From the NCBI GenBank assembly GCA_900555045.1, contig USJW01000003.1, forward strand, positions 18,878 through 82,877: DNA of 64,000 bases. The letters run 5' to 3'. The DNA comes from an uncultured Clostridium sp. (GTDB lineage: Bacteria > Bacillota > Clostridia > Lachnospirales > Lachnospiraceae). Positions 16,940 through 27,067 of this stretch are shown here, piece after piece. The notes below the pieces were generated by a model. That model saw only the letters and a program-made list of their open reading frames with translations, did not search any database and was not told where the DNA came from. Made by a program: the position numbers and the translations under genes. Every line of letters begins with the position of its first letter. The stretch's first letter is position 1.

Positions 16940-18001
16940 TTAAAAACGTCCGCCTCCGCCGCCATGGCTCCGGCCGCTGCTGGAGTGATGGGTGGTGCTT
17001 CGCCCGGAGGATCCGCCCCCGCCGCTGCGCCCGGAGGAATTTGAGATCCGGGTTTGCGTGACAAACTGGTTCACCAGAATGTCCTGAACCTGGTTCATCT
17101 GAAAATGCGCCCCGGCGCGGTAGGCCAAAAGGCCGTTCTCCTTCTGCCGGCGGCTGGGCTTCATCTTGTACTGGCTGACAATGCCCGCACACGCGGTAAG
17201 GGCCACCCCGGCGGAAACCGCCACGGCAAACAGCGCCTCGTACCAGCGGATGCTGTGGTATACGCTGATTTTTCCCGTCTCGGAGTCATAGTTGTACTGC
17301 CCCGCCTGGATTCCCTTGTCCACATAGTAGGACACGTCCGAGATAAACTGCCGCGCCGCTCCCGCGTAATCCTGTCTGCTCAGGTAGTCGGCTGCATTGC
17401 GCCCCATGGTCTCGATCCGCTTGTCGGTGAGAATGCGGATCATGATCCCGCTGGTGGAGATCCAGTAGTCCCCGTGGGCGGAGCCCGGCCGGTCCATGTA
17501 GATCAGGAACAGGACGCCGTCCGCCTCCTTCCCTTCCCCGAAGCCGCCGTAGTCGTAAAAGTCGTCGGCGTACTCCATGGCCGAACGCCTGCCGTCGTTG
17601 TAGGCCGTCGCCACCACCACGTCCACACCGGTCTCGCTGTGGCAGGCAGCCGCCAGCTCCTCCAGCTTTTCCTGATCCTCAGGCGAGAGCAGCTGTGCGC
17701 CGTCATGGACGTGCCGCAGCTCGCGGTCGGAGGGATCCTCGGTTTCCTGCGCGGACGGCGCGGTTTCCCGGGCGTCCTGCGTGCTTCTGCGCGTGCCCCG
17801 GTTGTTTCCCGGCACCACCGGGATGGCAGCCTGAGCCACCTGAAGGCCGGGCGCGCCGGGCTGCGCGGCCTGGGCGCACGCCGGACCTGCGGTCACGGCC
17901 GGCCCGGCTGCAAGGACCAGCGTGAGACACAGGAGCACGGCGGCCACTATTCGATTGAATGTCCTTTTTTTCGTGTTGTTTGTCCGTCCTGTCCCCATCA
18001 T
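16940..18001 (-). CDS. TPM-domain protein (YdjH/YgcG-like), secreted-membrane
   Basis: The 353-residue product starts with a signal/anchor helix (about 16-36), a low-complexity Ala/Pro/Gln linker, then a TPM domain (about 95-240; VHDGAQLLSPEDQEKLEELA, ETGVDVVVATAY, DGVLFLIYMDRPG). A second membrane helix (about 265-285) follows, and the tail ends in the glycine/serine/histidine-rich GRSHGGGGGRF typical of YgcG-type proteins. The start ATG at 18001 overlaps the upstream stop (ATGA). It is last in a three-gene operon with SPFH and zinc-ribbon genes, matching the gene content of B. subtilis ydjGHI, in which YdjG and YdjH help place the SPFH protein YdjI and PspA at the membrane. Confidence 0.86.
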   Translation of the reverse strand: MMGTGRTNNTKKRTFNRIVAAVLLCLTLVLAAGPAVTAGPACAQAAQPGAPGLQVAQAAIPVVPGNNRGTRRSTQDARETAPSAQETEDPSDRELRHVHDGAQLLSPEDQEKLEELAAACHSETGVDVVVATAYNDGRRSAMEYADDFYDYGGFGEGKEADGVLFLIYMDRPGSAHGDYWISTSGIMIRILTDKRIETMGRNAADYLSRQDYAGAARQFISDVSYYVDKGIQAGQYNYDSETGKISVYHSIRWYEALFAVAVSAGVALTACAGIVSQYKMKPSRRQKENGLLAYRAGAHFQMNQVQDILVNQFVTQTRISNSSGRSGGGGSSGRSTTHHSSSGRSHGGGGGRF

Positions 18002-19098
18002 ATCAAGTACCCCACTGTCAGCAGAATTGTAAGCAACGGCAGGGAGATGGACGCAAACAGAATCGCCAGCCGCCTCATGTCCACCGGCAGCTCGCCGCAG
18101 ATTTTTCCGGTCTGGCCGTTCAGGGCGAAATAATAGATCTTCCCGCCCTGCTTCGGCCTGTATGTAAGCGTCCACACCGGCAAAAGCGCATACTGCCAGC
18201 GCTCATCCCGGATATCGGCGTGCTGGTTTTTGACCTGTACCCGGTCGTAGGCAGTGCCGTAGGAGCGCAGGCCGGACAGCGCAAAATCCCGCACCTCCTG
18301 GGCCACCTCCATGTGGAACTGATCCCGCTCCATATCCCGGTTCTCCGCGAGGAAGCCGGACAGGTAGCCCATGGAAAACTGCTGGGCCTGGTTCATCTCA
18401 AAGGGCTGGACCCCGTCCACCAGGCAGCGGTTGGCCTTCTTTAACGCGTTCCTGGCCAGGTTGCCCACCTCCACGGTGCCGCACCGCTTGATGTCGTATA
18501 TTTTTGTCTCCGTGTAGCGCATGTTCCCGGACGACCACACCCTTAGCGCCGTGCCCTGGGCGTCCACGTCCCCATCCACCTTGCAGCTGTACAGCCAGTA
18601 CGGGAAGTACACGCCCGTCATGGTCTCGATCTGCTTGGGGGAGTAGAACTCCCTGGGAACAAACTTCTTCTTGCCGATCCACTGGGAGAAGATCTCCTGC
18701 GCCCGCTTGCGGTCAATCTGAAACGGAACCACAAAATCCGGGTGATAACTCCCCCCGAACTTTCCCGCCAGCACCACCGGATTGTGGCAGTAGTAGCAGA
18801 ATGTGGCCGCCGTGGTGGCGTCCGTCACAATCTCCGCGCCGCAGCTGGGGCAGGTGTACAGAAGGGGGCCCTGCTCGCCCGCCGCAGAATCGGCGTGCGG
18901 TGCAGAAGCCGTCCCCTCCGCGGCCGCCCCAGCCTCGTCCGGCTCCGCCAACGCATCCGAGGCAGCGGCCGGGGCCAGCGCATCAAGCTCCGCCTGCGTG
19001 AAATCGGACAGGCAGTATTCACAGTGGTATTTCTGGGTGGACGGGTCAAAGGTCAGTCCACCGTCACAATTGGGACATTTGTAAGTGATTGTTGCCAT
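17998..19098 (-). CDS. Zinc-ribbon membrane protein (YdjG-like)
   Basis: The 366-residue product has two N-terminal zinc ribbons: CPNCDGG...CEYC (8-32) and CPSCGAE...CYYC (about 83-104). They are separated by an Ala/Glu-rich linker. A long domain follows (FVVPFQIDRKRAQEIF, GVYFPYWLYSCKVDGD), and the C-terminus holds one or two membrane helices (LAILFASISLPLLTILLTV). This layout matches B. subtilis YdjG, sometimes annotated as a replication restart or TFIIB-like zinc-finger protein. The gene sits 24 bases after the SPFH gene and overlaps the TPM gene by 4 bases, so the three proteins are probably made together for one membrane complex. Confidence 0.85.
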   Translation of the reverse strand: MATITYKCPNCDGGLTFDPSTQKYHCEYCLSDFTQAELDALAPAAASDALAEPDEAGAAAEGTASAPHADSAAGEQGPLLYTCPSCGAEIVTDATTAATFCYYCHNPVVLAGKFGGSYHPDFVVPFQIDRKRAQEIFSQWIGKKKFVPREFYSPKQIETMTGVYFPYWLYSCKVDGDVDAQGTALRVWSSGNMRYTETKIYDIKRCGTVEVGNLARNALKKANRCLVDGVQPFEMNQAQQFSMGYLSGFLAENRDMERDQFHMEVAQEVRDFALSGLRSYGTAYDRVQVKNQHADIRDERWQYALLPVWTLTYRPKQGGKIYYFALNGQTGKICGELPVDMRRLAILFASISLPLLTILLTVGYLI

Positions 19099-19122
19099 CG
19101 CTGTTTCAGTCCCTCCGCCTTT

Positions 19123-20430
19123 CTATGGTCTCGGTTTTCCGCACTCACTGCAGAATTTTCCCTTATTCTGGGTTCCGCAGCTGCAGGTCCAGGTCTCGCT
19201 CACCGGGCGCGGATTTCCGCACTCGCCGCAGAACTTTCCGTGGTTCTCCGTGCCGCAGCGCGGGCAAATCCAGCCGGCAGGGGGCGTCTGCGCTGCTCCG
19301 GAGGCAGATGCGCCAGCTCCAACACCGCCGGCCACTCCTGCCTCCTCAGCTCCTGCACCTGCGGCCATTCCGGCACCGCCCGCGGCTCCCGCCATCCCGG
19401 CGTTCCCGTACGGCATCCCGGCCATGCCCTGGTTCATCTGCATCTGCTGCATATTTGTGTTGGACGCCGCGCCCATGAAGCCTCCGGTGGCCTGCATCCC
19501 CATTCCCATGCCCATAAAACCGGCCATGGCGCCATTTGCGTTGCCGCCGGCGTTCTTTAAGCCCTCAGCGATCGTGCTCTGCACATAGCCCTCGCGCACC
19601 ATGGGATCGCCCATCATGGCGCCCTTGTTGCGCAGGTTGATTAGCTTCTGGGATTCCTCGTCGTAGGAGATGCTGGCGATGCCCACCGCCTGGATCTCCA
19701 TTCCGCGCATCTTGTTCCAGTCCTCGTCCAGGGTGTCGGCCATGTACCGCCCCAGCTCCCGGCTCTTGGAGGTCACGAAGGAAATTCTGGTCCCGTCCGC
19801 CGCCATCTGGTTGATGGACGTCTGAAGCGCCTCCAAAAACTCGGACAGGTACTGGGTGTTGATGCTGTCGATCTCCACCCGGTCCGCGTTCTTCGGGATC
19901 ACCTCCGCGTAGAACTTGAGGGGATCCGTCACCTTGATGGAGTAGGTGCCGTGCGCCCGAAGAAACAGCTCCGCATTGTAAAAATTGTCGAAGTAGTTCA
20001 CCGGGTTTCGCGTGCCGAACTTGATCCCCTTGATCTCCTGGAGATTGACATAAAACACCTTCTGCACGCCCGGCGTGACTCCGCCGAACCGGATCCGGTT
20101 GAAGGACTCGGTCAGCGTGTCCCCGAACTGGCCGTTGAAAAGGGACGGCATGGAGGAGTTGTTCACCGTGTAATACCCCTCCTCGGCGGTGTAGTCCACC
20201 ACGCGCCCCCCGTCCACCAGCATCATAAACTGGTTGGGGTACACATGGATCACCGACCCGTTGGAGATCGTGTCGCCGCTCCCCTTCAGGTTGGATCCGC
20301 GCCCCTTGCGCACCTGCACACCGCGCACGAAGACGGTCTGATCGCCCATGTCGTCGGGCTCCACCACCTCCAGCCACTGGTCGCCGAACGCCGCTCCCAT
20401 GGCGGACGTCACTGCTTTGATAATTCCCAT
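19123..20430 (-). CDS. SPFH-domain protein with C-terminal zinc ribbons (YdjI-like)
   Basis: The 435-residue product opens with the SPFH (band-7/virion core protein-like) domain of the YdjI family: GDQWLEVVEPDDMGDQTVFV, then ANFxY-type segments and AVGIASISYDEES near 245-260. Next is a Met/Gly/Ala/Asn-rich region (AMAGFMGMGMGMQATGG; 290-375), and finally two zinc ribbons, CPRCGTENHGKFCGECG and CSCGTQNKGKFCSECG. B. subtilis YdjI acts in the envelope-stress response with PspA. The gene leads the operon, and no pspA is in the window. The ATG at 20430 is preceded by AGAAAGGGGATTTAAAAT. Confidence 0.88.
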   Translation of the reverse strand: MGIIKAVTSAMGAAFGDQWLEVVEPDDMGDQTVFVRGVQVRKGRGSNLKGSGDTISNGSVIHVYPNQFMMLVDGGRVVDYTAEEGYYTVNNSSMPSLFNGQFGDTLTESFNRIRFGGVTPGVQKVFYVNLQEIKGIKFGTRNPVNYFDNFYNAELFLRAHGTYSIKVTDPLKFYAEVIPKNADRVEIDSINTQYLSEFLEALQTSINQMAADGTRISFVTSKSRELGRYMADTLDEDWNKMRGMEIQAVGIASISYDEESQKLINLRNKGAMMGDPMVREGYVQSTIAEGLKNAGGNANGAMAGFMGMGMGMQATGGFMGAASNTNMQQMQMNQGMAGMPYGNAGMAGAAGGAGMAAGAGAEEAGVAGGVGAGASASGAAQTPPAGWICPRCGTENHGKFCGECGNPRPVSETWTCSCGTQNKGKFCSECGKPRP

Positions 20431-20498
20431 ATTTTAAATCCCCTTTCTGAAGTATTTCAGTCTCTGCGGCGCCCTACAGGCACCGCCAATACGAAAAC

Positions 20499-20545
20499 AA
20501 CTCCTTTCCCCGCACGGCCTGTGGCACCACTGCGTGAAAGGAGTC
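20499..20545 (-). terminator. Hairpin terminator after the ABC permease gene
   Basis: ACTCCTTTC (20500-20508) and GAAAGGAGT (20536-20544) form nine-base arms with an inner CGCA/TGCG pairing. On the minus strand the stem is followed by TTGTTTTC, a weak T-run. It lies between the ABC permease stop and the SPFH start and probably isolates the two operons. Confidence 0.65.
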
Positions 20546-20623
20546 AACACTTATTTGGCTGCCCTTATCATACCATCTTTGCCGGGCTTCTTCAATAGGC
20601 GAACCCACGGACCTCGCCCGCTT

Positions 20624-21512
20624 TTAGTGGCTGCGCCGCCTGCGCTTTATGGGGTTCACAAACCGGATGGCCAGGGCCAGAAGTCCGCCCGCCACCAGAA
20701 GCTGCAGCAGGATGCTGATGAACACCCAGTTTTCTATCACCCAGCCCTTCTGCACGATCCCAAACGTCCGGCAGAGTCCTTCCACGCCGCTGCCGCTGCC
20801 CGCCTGACCGTTAATGATGGTGTAGAAGGTGGCGGCCGGGTTGATGAGCAGCAGATACACAAAATTGCCGGAGGTGGGCTGCACCGTACCGCGCCCGATC
20901 CCATAGTTCATCGCATAGTTGGCCAGCCGGTTGGCGGAAAGCCCCAGCACGAACCGGTTGACAAAGTAGGTCCCGCCCACAACCGCTACCAGCACGCCGT
21001 AGGTCACAACCGTGGCGATGGTGGAACGCTTGAAGGCCGCGGACAGACAGATGCCCAGTCCGCCCGCAAACAGGGCTACCGCCACGTAGCACAGAAGCAG
21101 CGCCACCACATCCCAGAGGGTGATCCCGCCGAACACGAACACCAGCATGATGGCCGGAAAGCTGGAGATCACGAGAAGCATGAGCGTGCTCAGCGCGCTC
21201 ATCAGCTTGCCGCTCACAATCTGCCCCGGCGTCATCTGCGTGGTCAGCATGAGCTCCAGGGTCTGCCGCTCCCGCTCCCCGCTGATGCTGGAGGCCGTCA
21301 CCGCGGGCACGATAAAGGTCAGCAGGATGAACTCAATGGTGGCCACAAACTCATATATTTCCATAAAGCTGCTGTACTGGATCGTGGCGGTGGCCTTGAC
21401 CTGGGACACCACCGAGTACATGTTGAGCAGCGCCACGGCACAGAGGATTCCGTTGAACACCGTCAAAATGAGCGGCAGCCGCAGGCTTCTTGAACTTACC
21501 CGGGCCTCCCTC

Positions 21513-21535
<23 letters not shown>
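20624..21535 (-). CDS. ABC-2 type transporter permease
   Basis: A 303-residue membrane protein with about six hydrophobic segments and the ABC-2 hallmark ISGERERQTLELMLTTQMTPGQIVSGKL (about 88-115), the coupling segment of ABC-2 permeases. The start ATG lies inside the end of the ATPase gene (23-base overlap), so translation is coupled. A basic C-terminus (NPIKRRRRSH) is cytoplasmic. With the ATPase it should form an exporter or membrane-remodelling pump. The substrate is unknown, but the large exported protein encoded upstream is likely part of the same machine. Confidence 0.9.
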
Positions 21536-22474
<939 letters not shown>

Positions 22475-22475
<1 letters not shown>

Positions 22476-24967
22476 CACTTACTCCTCCCTATCACCGTCA
22501 CAATGGGCAGCATGATGTTCCAGCTGTAGTCCTCCGGGTTGGTGTAGACGTACTTCACCGTCAGCGTGTTTCCGGGCGATAAGTACGGCTCCAGGGCCGC
22601 TATATCGTACGACTCTGCCCCAAGGTCCATGGGATCATAGTTTCCGGTGTCATAGTTGTAAAAATACATATTGCCAACAAAGGGCACGGTGTAATTGTAC
22701 CGCAGGCTGTCAACCACCCGGTCGGACAGCTGGTGGAAGTCCACCTGCACCACCTCCGTGTCGTTGCCCAGGAAATACTCCAGCATGAGCGGCGTCATTC
22801 CGTACATGGTGTTGTTCGCCGCGTAGTACTCTCCGCTCAGCACCTCGGGATGCTTTTGCAGTCCGGAGCGGTAAACCAGGCCGTCCTGCTCGTAGTCCAC
22901 ATCCACGGAGGAGGTGATGAGCGTGGAGCCGTAGGTCTCAACCCCGCCGCGGGCCAGAAATTCCTTGCCCTGGCGCTCCTGGCTGAAGCCCACAATCCGC
23001 GCCTCGGAGTGGTATCCCGCCATATAGTTGCCCAGGTAGAAGGTCAGAAGGTTGGTCCGCTCCAGGGCGTGCACGTACTCCTTGTCGTCCAAATCCCCCT
23101 CCCGGTAGCGGGAGGCGCCGGTGATCTGCTCCGCCATGGGGTAGCCGTAGCTCATCACGCCGTATACCACGTCGTTTTCGTCCAGCTGCACCGTCTGCTC
23201 TGCCTCCATGTGGCCCACTAAAACCATCTGGTTGTACATCAGAATCGCCACATCGTCCACCGGCTGGTCGTACCGGTTGGTCAGCGTCCCCGAAATCTTT
23301 CCGTCAAAGCAGCGGAGATCCCCGACGAATCCCGCGCCCTGCAGATTGTCCGTCTTGCGCTCCAGCTGGAAATATTTAGGAGTAAACGCCCCCACGTTGC
23401 GCGCGCTGACCTTCGTGGAATTCTCCCCGAAGTGCAGCGCTATGGCCGGATCCTCCGTGCCGGTGAACTTGGGCGACGCCGCATTTCCGTAGTAGTTGTC
23501 ATAGTAGGCGCTGCGGGTGATGGGGTGCACCATGAAGGACGGGTCCAGCTCCACGGAGTAGGGCTTGTTGTAGGGCGCCCGCATGTTGATGTAGGTGGTC
23601 TCCGTGATGCCGCCCTCGCTGGTGTCCTTGATGGTCGCGTAGGTGAAGAACGGGCCCGTAAACCGGGTCGTAGCGCCCATCAGGTACACCATTCCCGTGC
23701 TGCACAGGGACAGAAGCACCACCGACCGGGCGTAATACCGCCGCAATCCCCGCTGCTTTAAGAAGAAGTACAGGCCCGGCCCCATGAGGGCCACGTAGGC
23801 CACCGCCGCGATGGTGTAAAGCCCCACTTTCGGCAGCCGGTTGATGTCGCCGGTGTTGATCAGGCTCTGGACGGACCAGTACTGGCTGGACGTGGTTCCG
23901 TCCGCCGAGAGCGACAGCATGTTGATCCGGTCCTCGCCCAGAAGGGAGAAGAACAGGTTGTCGATGTAGGATATATTGTCCTGGCAGAAGTCCCCGATGT
24001 CCACAAAGTCGTAGATGGCCGCGGCCACCAGCCCGTTATCCACGGGCACGTAGGTCAGCACCGACAGTTCGTCGCTGGAGAGCACCTCGCTGGCCCCGCG
24101 CATGAAAATATCCGTGCAGACCAGAGGGATCTCCGCCTCCTTGGGGCTGTTCTTGGCAAACTCCACCCCCATGTTGATGTCCTGTAGGTCCGCCTGGGGA
24201 AGCGGCCCGATGAGGAGCTCATCGCCGAACGCGTCCAGCACGTCCTCCGCCCGCGCGCCGGTTCCAAAGAGCAGGACTCCGCCCTTTTTCACCCACTGCC
24301 AGATGGCCTCCACCTGGGCCCCGGACAGGGTGCGCGAGTTAAAGTTTGAAATCAGAAGCACATCCAGCTGATCCAGCCCCAGCTCCTGGGATGGAAGGCT
24401 CTTTGCGGTCATCACCACCGTGCGCGTCCTAAGCGTACCGTAGTTTATTCCCACGCCGTTGAGATACTGGAGGCGGTCCGGCGTGTCGCTGAGCAGTCCG
24501 ATGAATAACTCTGCCGTGTCCGTGTTGATATTTAACTTTAAGCGCTTGCTGGCCGCCTCGCGGCCCTCCTGGTCCACCACCTTCACGTACATCTGGTCGA
24601 TGCGCGCGCCCAGGGAGATGCTCATGCTCTTCACATCCTGCGCCCCCGGCTCAAGGGTCACCGGGTACTCGTAGCGGTACAGCTCGTAGTCCGACTCCAT
24701 GGTCAGAATGCAGAGCGTGCCGGAGAAGGCCGCGGTTCCGGTGTTGTCCAGCTTGATCTTTAGCGGGAGGAAACGGCCGCTCTTGGCCATGTCCTGGTAT
24801 CCGTAGGTGGCGTCCAGGGTAATCTGCGGCGCGCTCCCGTCACCGGCCTGGGCCGGGGTTCCCGCCAGGGCCGGCGTGACGGCCAGAATGCACAAAAACA
24901 GGCCCACAGCGATCGCCGCGGCCGCCTGGCGCCTGCCCTGCCAAATGCTTTTTAGTCTACCCATCAT
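22475..24967 (-). CDS. Large exported membrane-anchored protein of unknown function, in ABC operon
   Basis: About 830 residues. A signal peptide (AAAAIAVGLFLCILAVTPALA, about 15-36, read as two parts here) precedes a beta-rich extracellular region (SGRFLPLKIKLDNTG). A segment like class I glutamine-amidotransferase folds follows (DVLLISNFNSRTLSGAQVEA then WVKKGGVLLFGTG; no catalytic Cys-His pair seen). Two membrane helices lie near 385-440 (GLYTIAAVAYVALMGPGLYF), then a large second extracellular domain rich in Tyr and Asn. The layout recalls the exported partners of Gld/ABC-2 systems. I do not recognise a named family. The ATG at 24967 is preferred because GGGAGA lies seven bases upstream; the start at 24982 has no site. 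Confidence 0.75.
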
Positions 24968-24986
24968 TCCATGTTCTCCCATAATG

Positions 24987-25046
24987 CGATTAGCTGAATG
25001 TATCCGGGACGCTCCTCGCGTCCCAGGATTGACAATCAGCTAATCG
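24987..25046. other. Nested perfect inverted repeats between kinase and exported-protein genes
   Basis: An 11-base outer inverted repeat (CGATTAGCTGA, 24987-24997, with TCAGCTAATCG, 25036-25046) encloses a perfect GC-rich hairpin GGGACGC-TCCTC-GCGTCCC (25006-25024). The kinase stop codon lies in the outer arm, and no T-run follows on the minus strand, so a simple terminator is unlikely. It may be an intercistronic RNA element affecting stability or translation of the downstream gene, or a small mobile repeat. Confidence 0.8.
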
Positions 25047-26160
25047 TTCCAAAATTTTCTTTATTTATGTCGAAATGTACCTGAAGCTTTACCGTGAACA
25101 CTGTGCCGTTCAGATCGCTGGCCACATTGATTGTGCCGCCGTGCATGTCCACGATCTCCTTGGCGATCGCGAGGCCTAAGCCGGTGCCGCCGGTGCTGCT
25201 GGAGCGGGACCGCTCCACCCGGTAAAACTTGTTAAAGATGAGCGGAAGCTCCTCCGCCGGTATCACATACCCGTAGTTGGTCACAGAGACCGTCACCACC
25301 TCGTCGGTGGCGTAGATCTGAACCAGCACCCGCTTGCCGTCCGCCCCGTACTTGATGGCGTTTCCGATCAGGTTGTCAAACAGCCTGGCTAACAGGTTTC
25401 CGTCCGCGTTGATCATTTTGACCGGCACGTTGCTCTGCAGGTCGTAGGAGAGGTTTTTCTCCGCGAAATTGGGGTACGCCTCCTCCAGGAGCTGTCCCAG
25501 CAGCTTGACGATGTCTAGCTGCGACACGTGCATCGCCATCTTGCCGTAGTTGAGCTTGGTGAACCCGAACAGGTCCTCGATCAGCTTCTCCAGGCGTTTG
25601 GACTTGCCGTAGGCGATCTCTATGTATTTGTGCTGCATCTCCTGGGGAATCTTCGTGTTTCCCGCTAGCAGCTCCAGATATCCGATGATGGAGGTCAACG
25701 GCGTCCGAAGATCGTGGGCCACGTTGGTGATCAGCTCGTTTTTGGTCCGCTCGCTCTCCCGCTCCTTCTCCATCAGCTGGCGCAGGTCCTCGGCCATCTT
25801 GTTTAGGTTTGCCGCCATGCTGGAGAATTCGTCGTCCCCGATCACATCCACACTGGTGTTTAGATCCCCCTCGGAGATGTTCTGAATCGCGTCCGAGATG
25901 TGGCTGATGTAGCGGATGGACGGCCCCTGCAGCAGCAAAAACGTCACGGAGAACAGCACAATCCCGCTGAGCACATAGGCCAGCACCACCACCGCATTGG
26001 TGGACATTAACAGCTCCATCAGCCGGTTGAGCTTCCCCGCCTCCTCCATGTACCGGGCGATCATGGTCACATTGGCCACCAGAAAGATCTCCACCAGGCA
26101 GGTGATAATAGCGCTGTAGATAATATTGGTCACCACGCGCGTGTGGTAACGCCTGCTCAT
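25036..26160 (-). CDS. Sensor histidine kinase, HAMP type (VanS/PhoR-like)
   Basis: The 374-residue kinase has two N-terminal membrane helices (about 10-32 and 50-75) with a very short outer loop, a HAMP domain (SIRYISHISDAIQNISEGDL), and the H-box NVAHDLRTPLTSIIGYLEL. The N-box NLIGNAIKYG and the G-box GGTGLGLAIAKEIVDMHGG follow. The short sensor loop suggests detection inside or at the membrane, as in intramembrane-sensing kinases that work with ABC transporters. The ATG at 26160 is used; the ORF extends to a TTG at 26172. It directly follows the response regulator gene, and an exported protein and ABC transporter lie downstream. Confidence 0.95.
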   Translation of the reverse strand: MSRRYHTRVVTNIIYSAIITCLVEIFLVANVTMIARYMEEAGKLNRLMELLMSTNAVVVLAYVLSGIVLFSVTFLLLQGPSIRYISHISDAIQNISEGDLNTSVDVIGDDEFSSMAANLNKMAEDLRQLMEKERESERTKNELITNVAHDLRTPLTSIIGYLELLAGNTKIPQEMQHKYIEIAYGKSKRLEKLIEDLFGFTKLNYGKMAMHVSQLDIVKLLGQLLEEAYPNFAEKNLSYDLQSNVPVKMINADGNLLARLFDNLIGNAIKYGADGKRVLVQIYATDEVVTVSVTNYGYVIPAEELPLIFNKFYRVERSRSSSTGGTGLGLAIAKEIVDMHGGTINVASDLNGTVFTVKLQVHFDINKENFGTIS

Positions 26161-26161
26161 A

Positions 26162-26866
26162 TCACTTTTCAATTTTGTATCCCACTCCCCATACTGTGGT
26201 GATAATCTTGCTCTGCCTGGTGTCTTCCTTCATCTTGCCTCTGAGCCTTCTGATATGTACCATCACCGTGTTGTTCGCCTCATAAACCTTCTCATTCCAG
26301 ACCTTCTCGAAGATCTCGTCCGTGCTGAAGACGCGGCCCGGGTTGGAGGCCAAAAGGTAGAGGATGTCGAACTCGATGGGCGTGAGCTTGATCTCCTCGC
26401 CGTCCACAACCACCTTGTGGTTATCCTTGTTGATGATCATTCCCTTGATGGTGATCTCGTTGTTCGCCTGCTCGCGGGAATTGCTGTTGGGGTTTAACTG
26501 GGTGTAGCGCCGCAGCTGGGATTTCACGCGGGCGGTCAGCTCCAGGGGGTTAAAGGGCTTCACCACGTAGTCGTCGGCGCCGGTGCCCAGTCCCAGGATT
26601 TTATCCAGGTCCGTGGATTTAGCGCTGAGCATGATGATCGGGATGTTGTTGGTCTCGCGGATCTTCTTGCACATCTCCAGGCCGTTCATTCCGGGCATCA
26701 TGATGTCCAGCAACACCAGGTGGATCTCCTCCTTCTCCAGGATCTCAAGTCCCTTGGCCGCATTCTCCGCCTTAAATACTTTATAGCCATCGCTCACCAG
26801 ATAAATTTCAATCAGCTCCGCGATCTCTTTCTCATCGTCCACTACCAGGATATTAATATCGGGCAT
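26162..26866 (-). CDS. OmpR-family response regulator
   Basis: A 234-residue regulator. The receiver domain (1-120) has D54 as phosphate acceptor in LVLLDIMMPG, acidic pair VVDDE and the conserved lysine in DDYVVKPFN. The C-terminal winged helix (about 140-234) has the OmpR signature KLTPIEFDILYLLASNPGRV and VMVHIRRLRGKM. It is nearest to VanR/PhoP-type regulators. The ATG at 26866 follows GGAGGGAGCGTT. The kinase starts right after its stop codon. Its targets probably include the ABC operon downstream, since no terminator separates them. Confidence 0.96.
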   Translation of the reverse strand: MPDINILVVDDEKEIAELIEIYLVSDGYKVFKAENAAKGLEILEKEEIHLVLLDIMMPGMNGLEMCKKIRETNNIPIIMLSAKSTDLDKILGLGTGADDYVVKPFNPLELTARVKSQLRRYTQLNPNSNSREQANNEITIKGMIINKDNHKVVVDGEEIKLTPIEFDILYLLASNPGRVFSTDEIFEKVWNEKVYEANNTVMVHIRRLRGKMKEDTRQSKIITTVWGVGYKIEK

Positions 26867-26912
26867 AACGCTCCCTCCTCTTATGTTAAATGTTATATTC
26901 ACATTCATTAAC

Positions 26913-26921
26913 ATTCTATCA
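26913..26921 (-). promoter_or_regulatory. Extended -10 promoter element of the two-component operon
   Basis: TGATAGAAT on the minus strand matches an extended -10 box (TGn plus TAGAAT), 47 bases upstream of the regulator start. The -35 region is poor, which suits an extended -10 or an activator-dependent promoter. The leader has several AT-rich, ACATT-like repeats that might bind the regulator. Confidence 0.5.
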
Positions 26922-27009
26922 CAAGATGCTGGAGTTTTCCTTACTTTTTTCATGAGAAATAGTGGGAAAATATGTTACGGATGGGTTTTTAGGTCCTTTT
27001 TGCAGACGC

Positions 27010-27040
27010 AAAAGCAGGCAGGCCCCTTAAGGGTCTGCCT
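27010..27040 (-). terminator. Terminator after polyphosphate kinase
   Basis: AGGCAGACCC and GGGGCCTGCCT form an imperfect stem around TTAA on the minus strand, followed by CTTTTGC. It lies 28 bases after the ppk stop. Confidence 0.75.
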
Positions 27041-27067
27041 GACCATGTTAAAAATCAATCTCAATTG

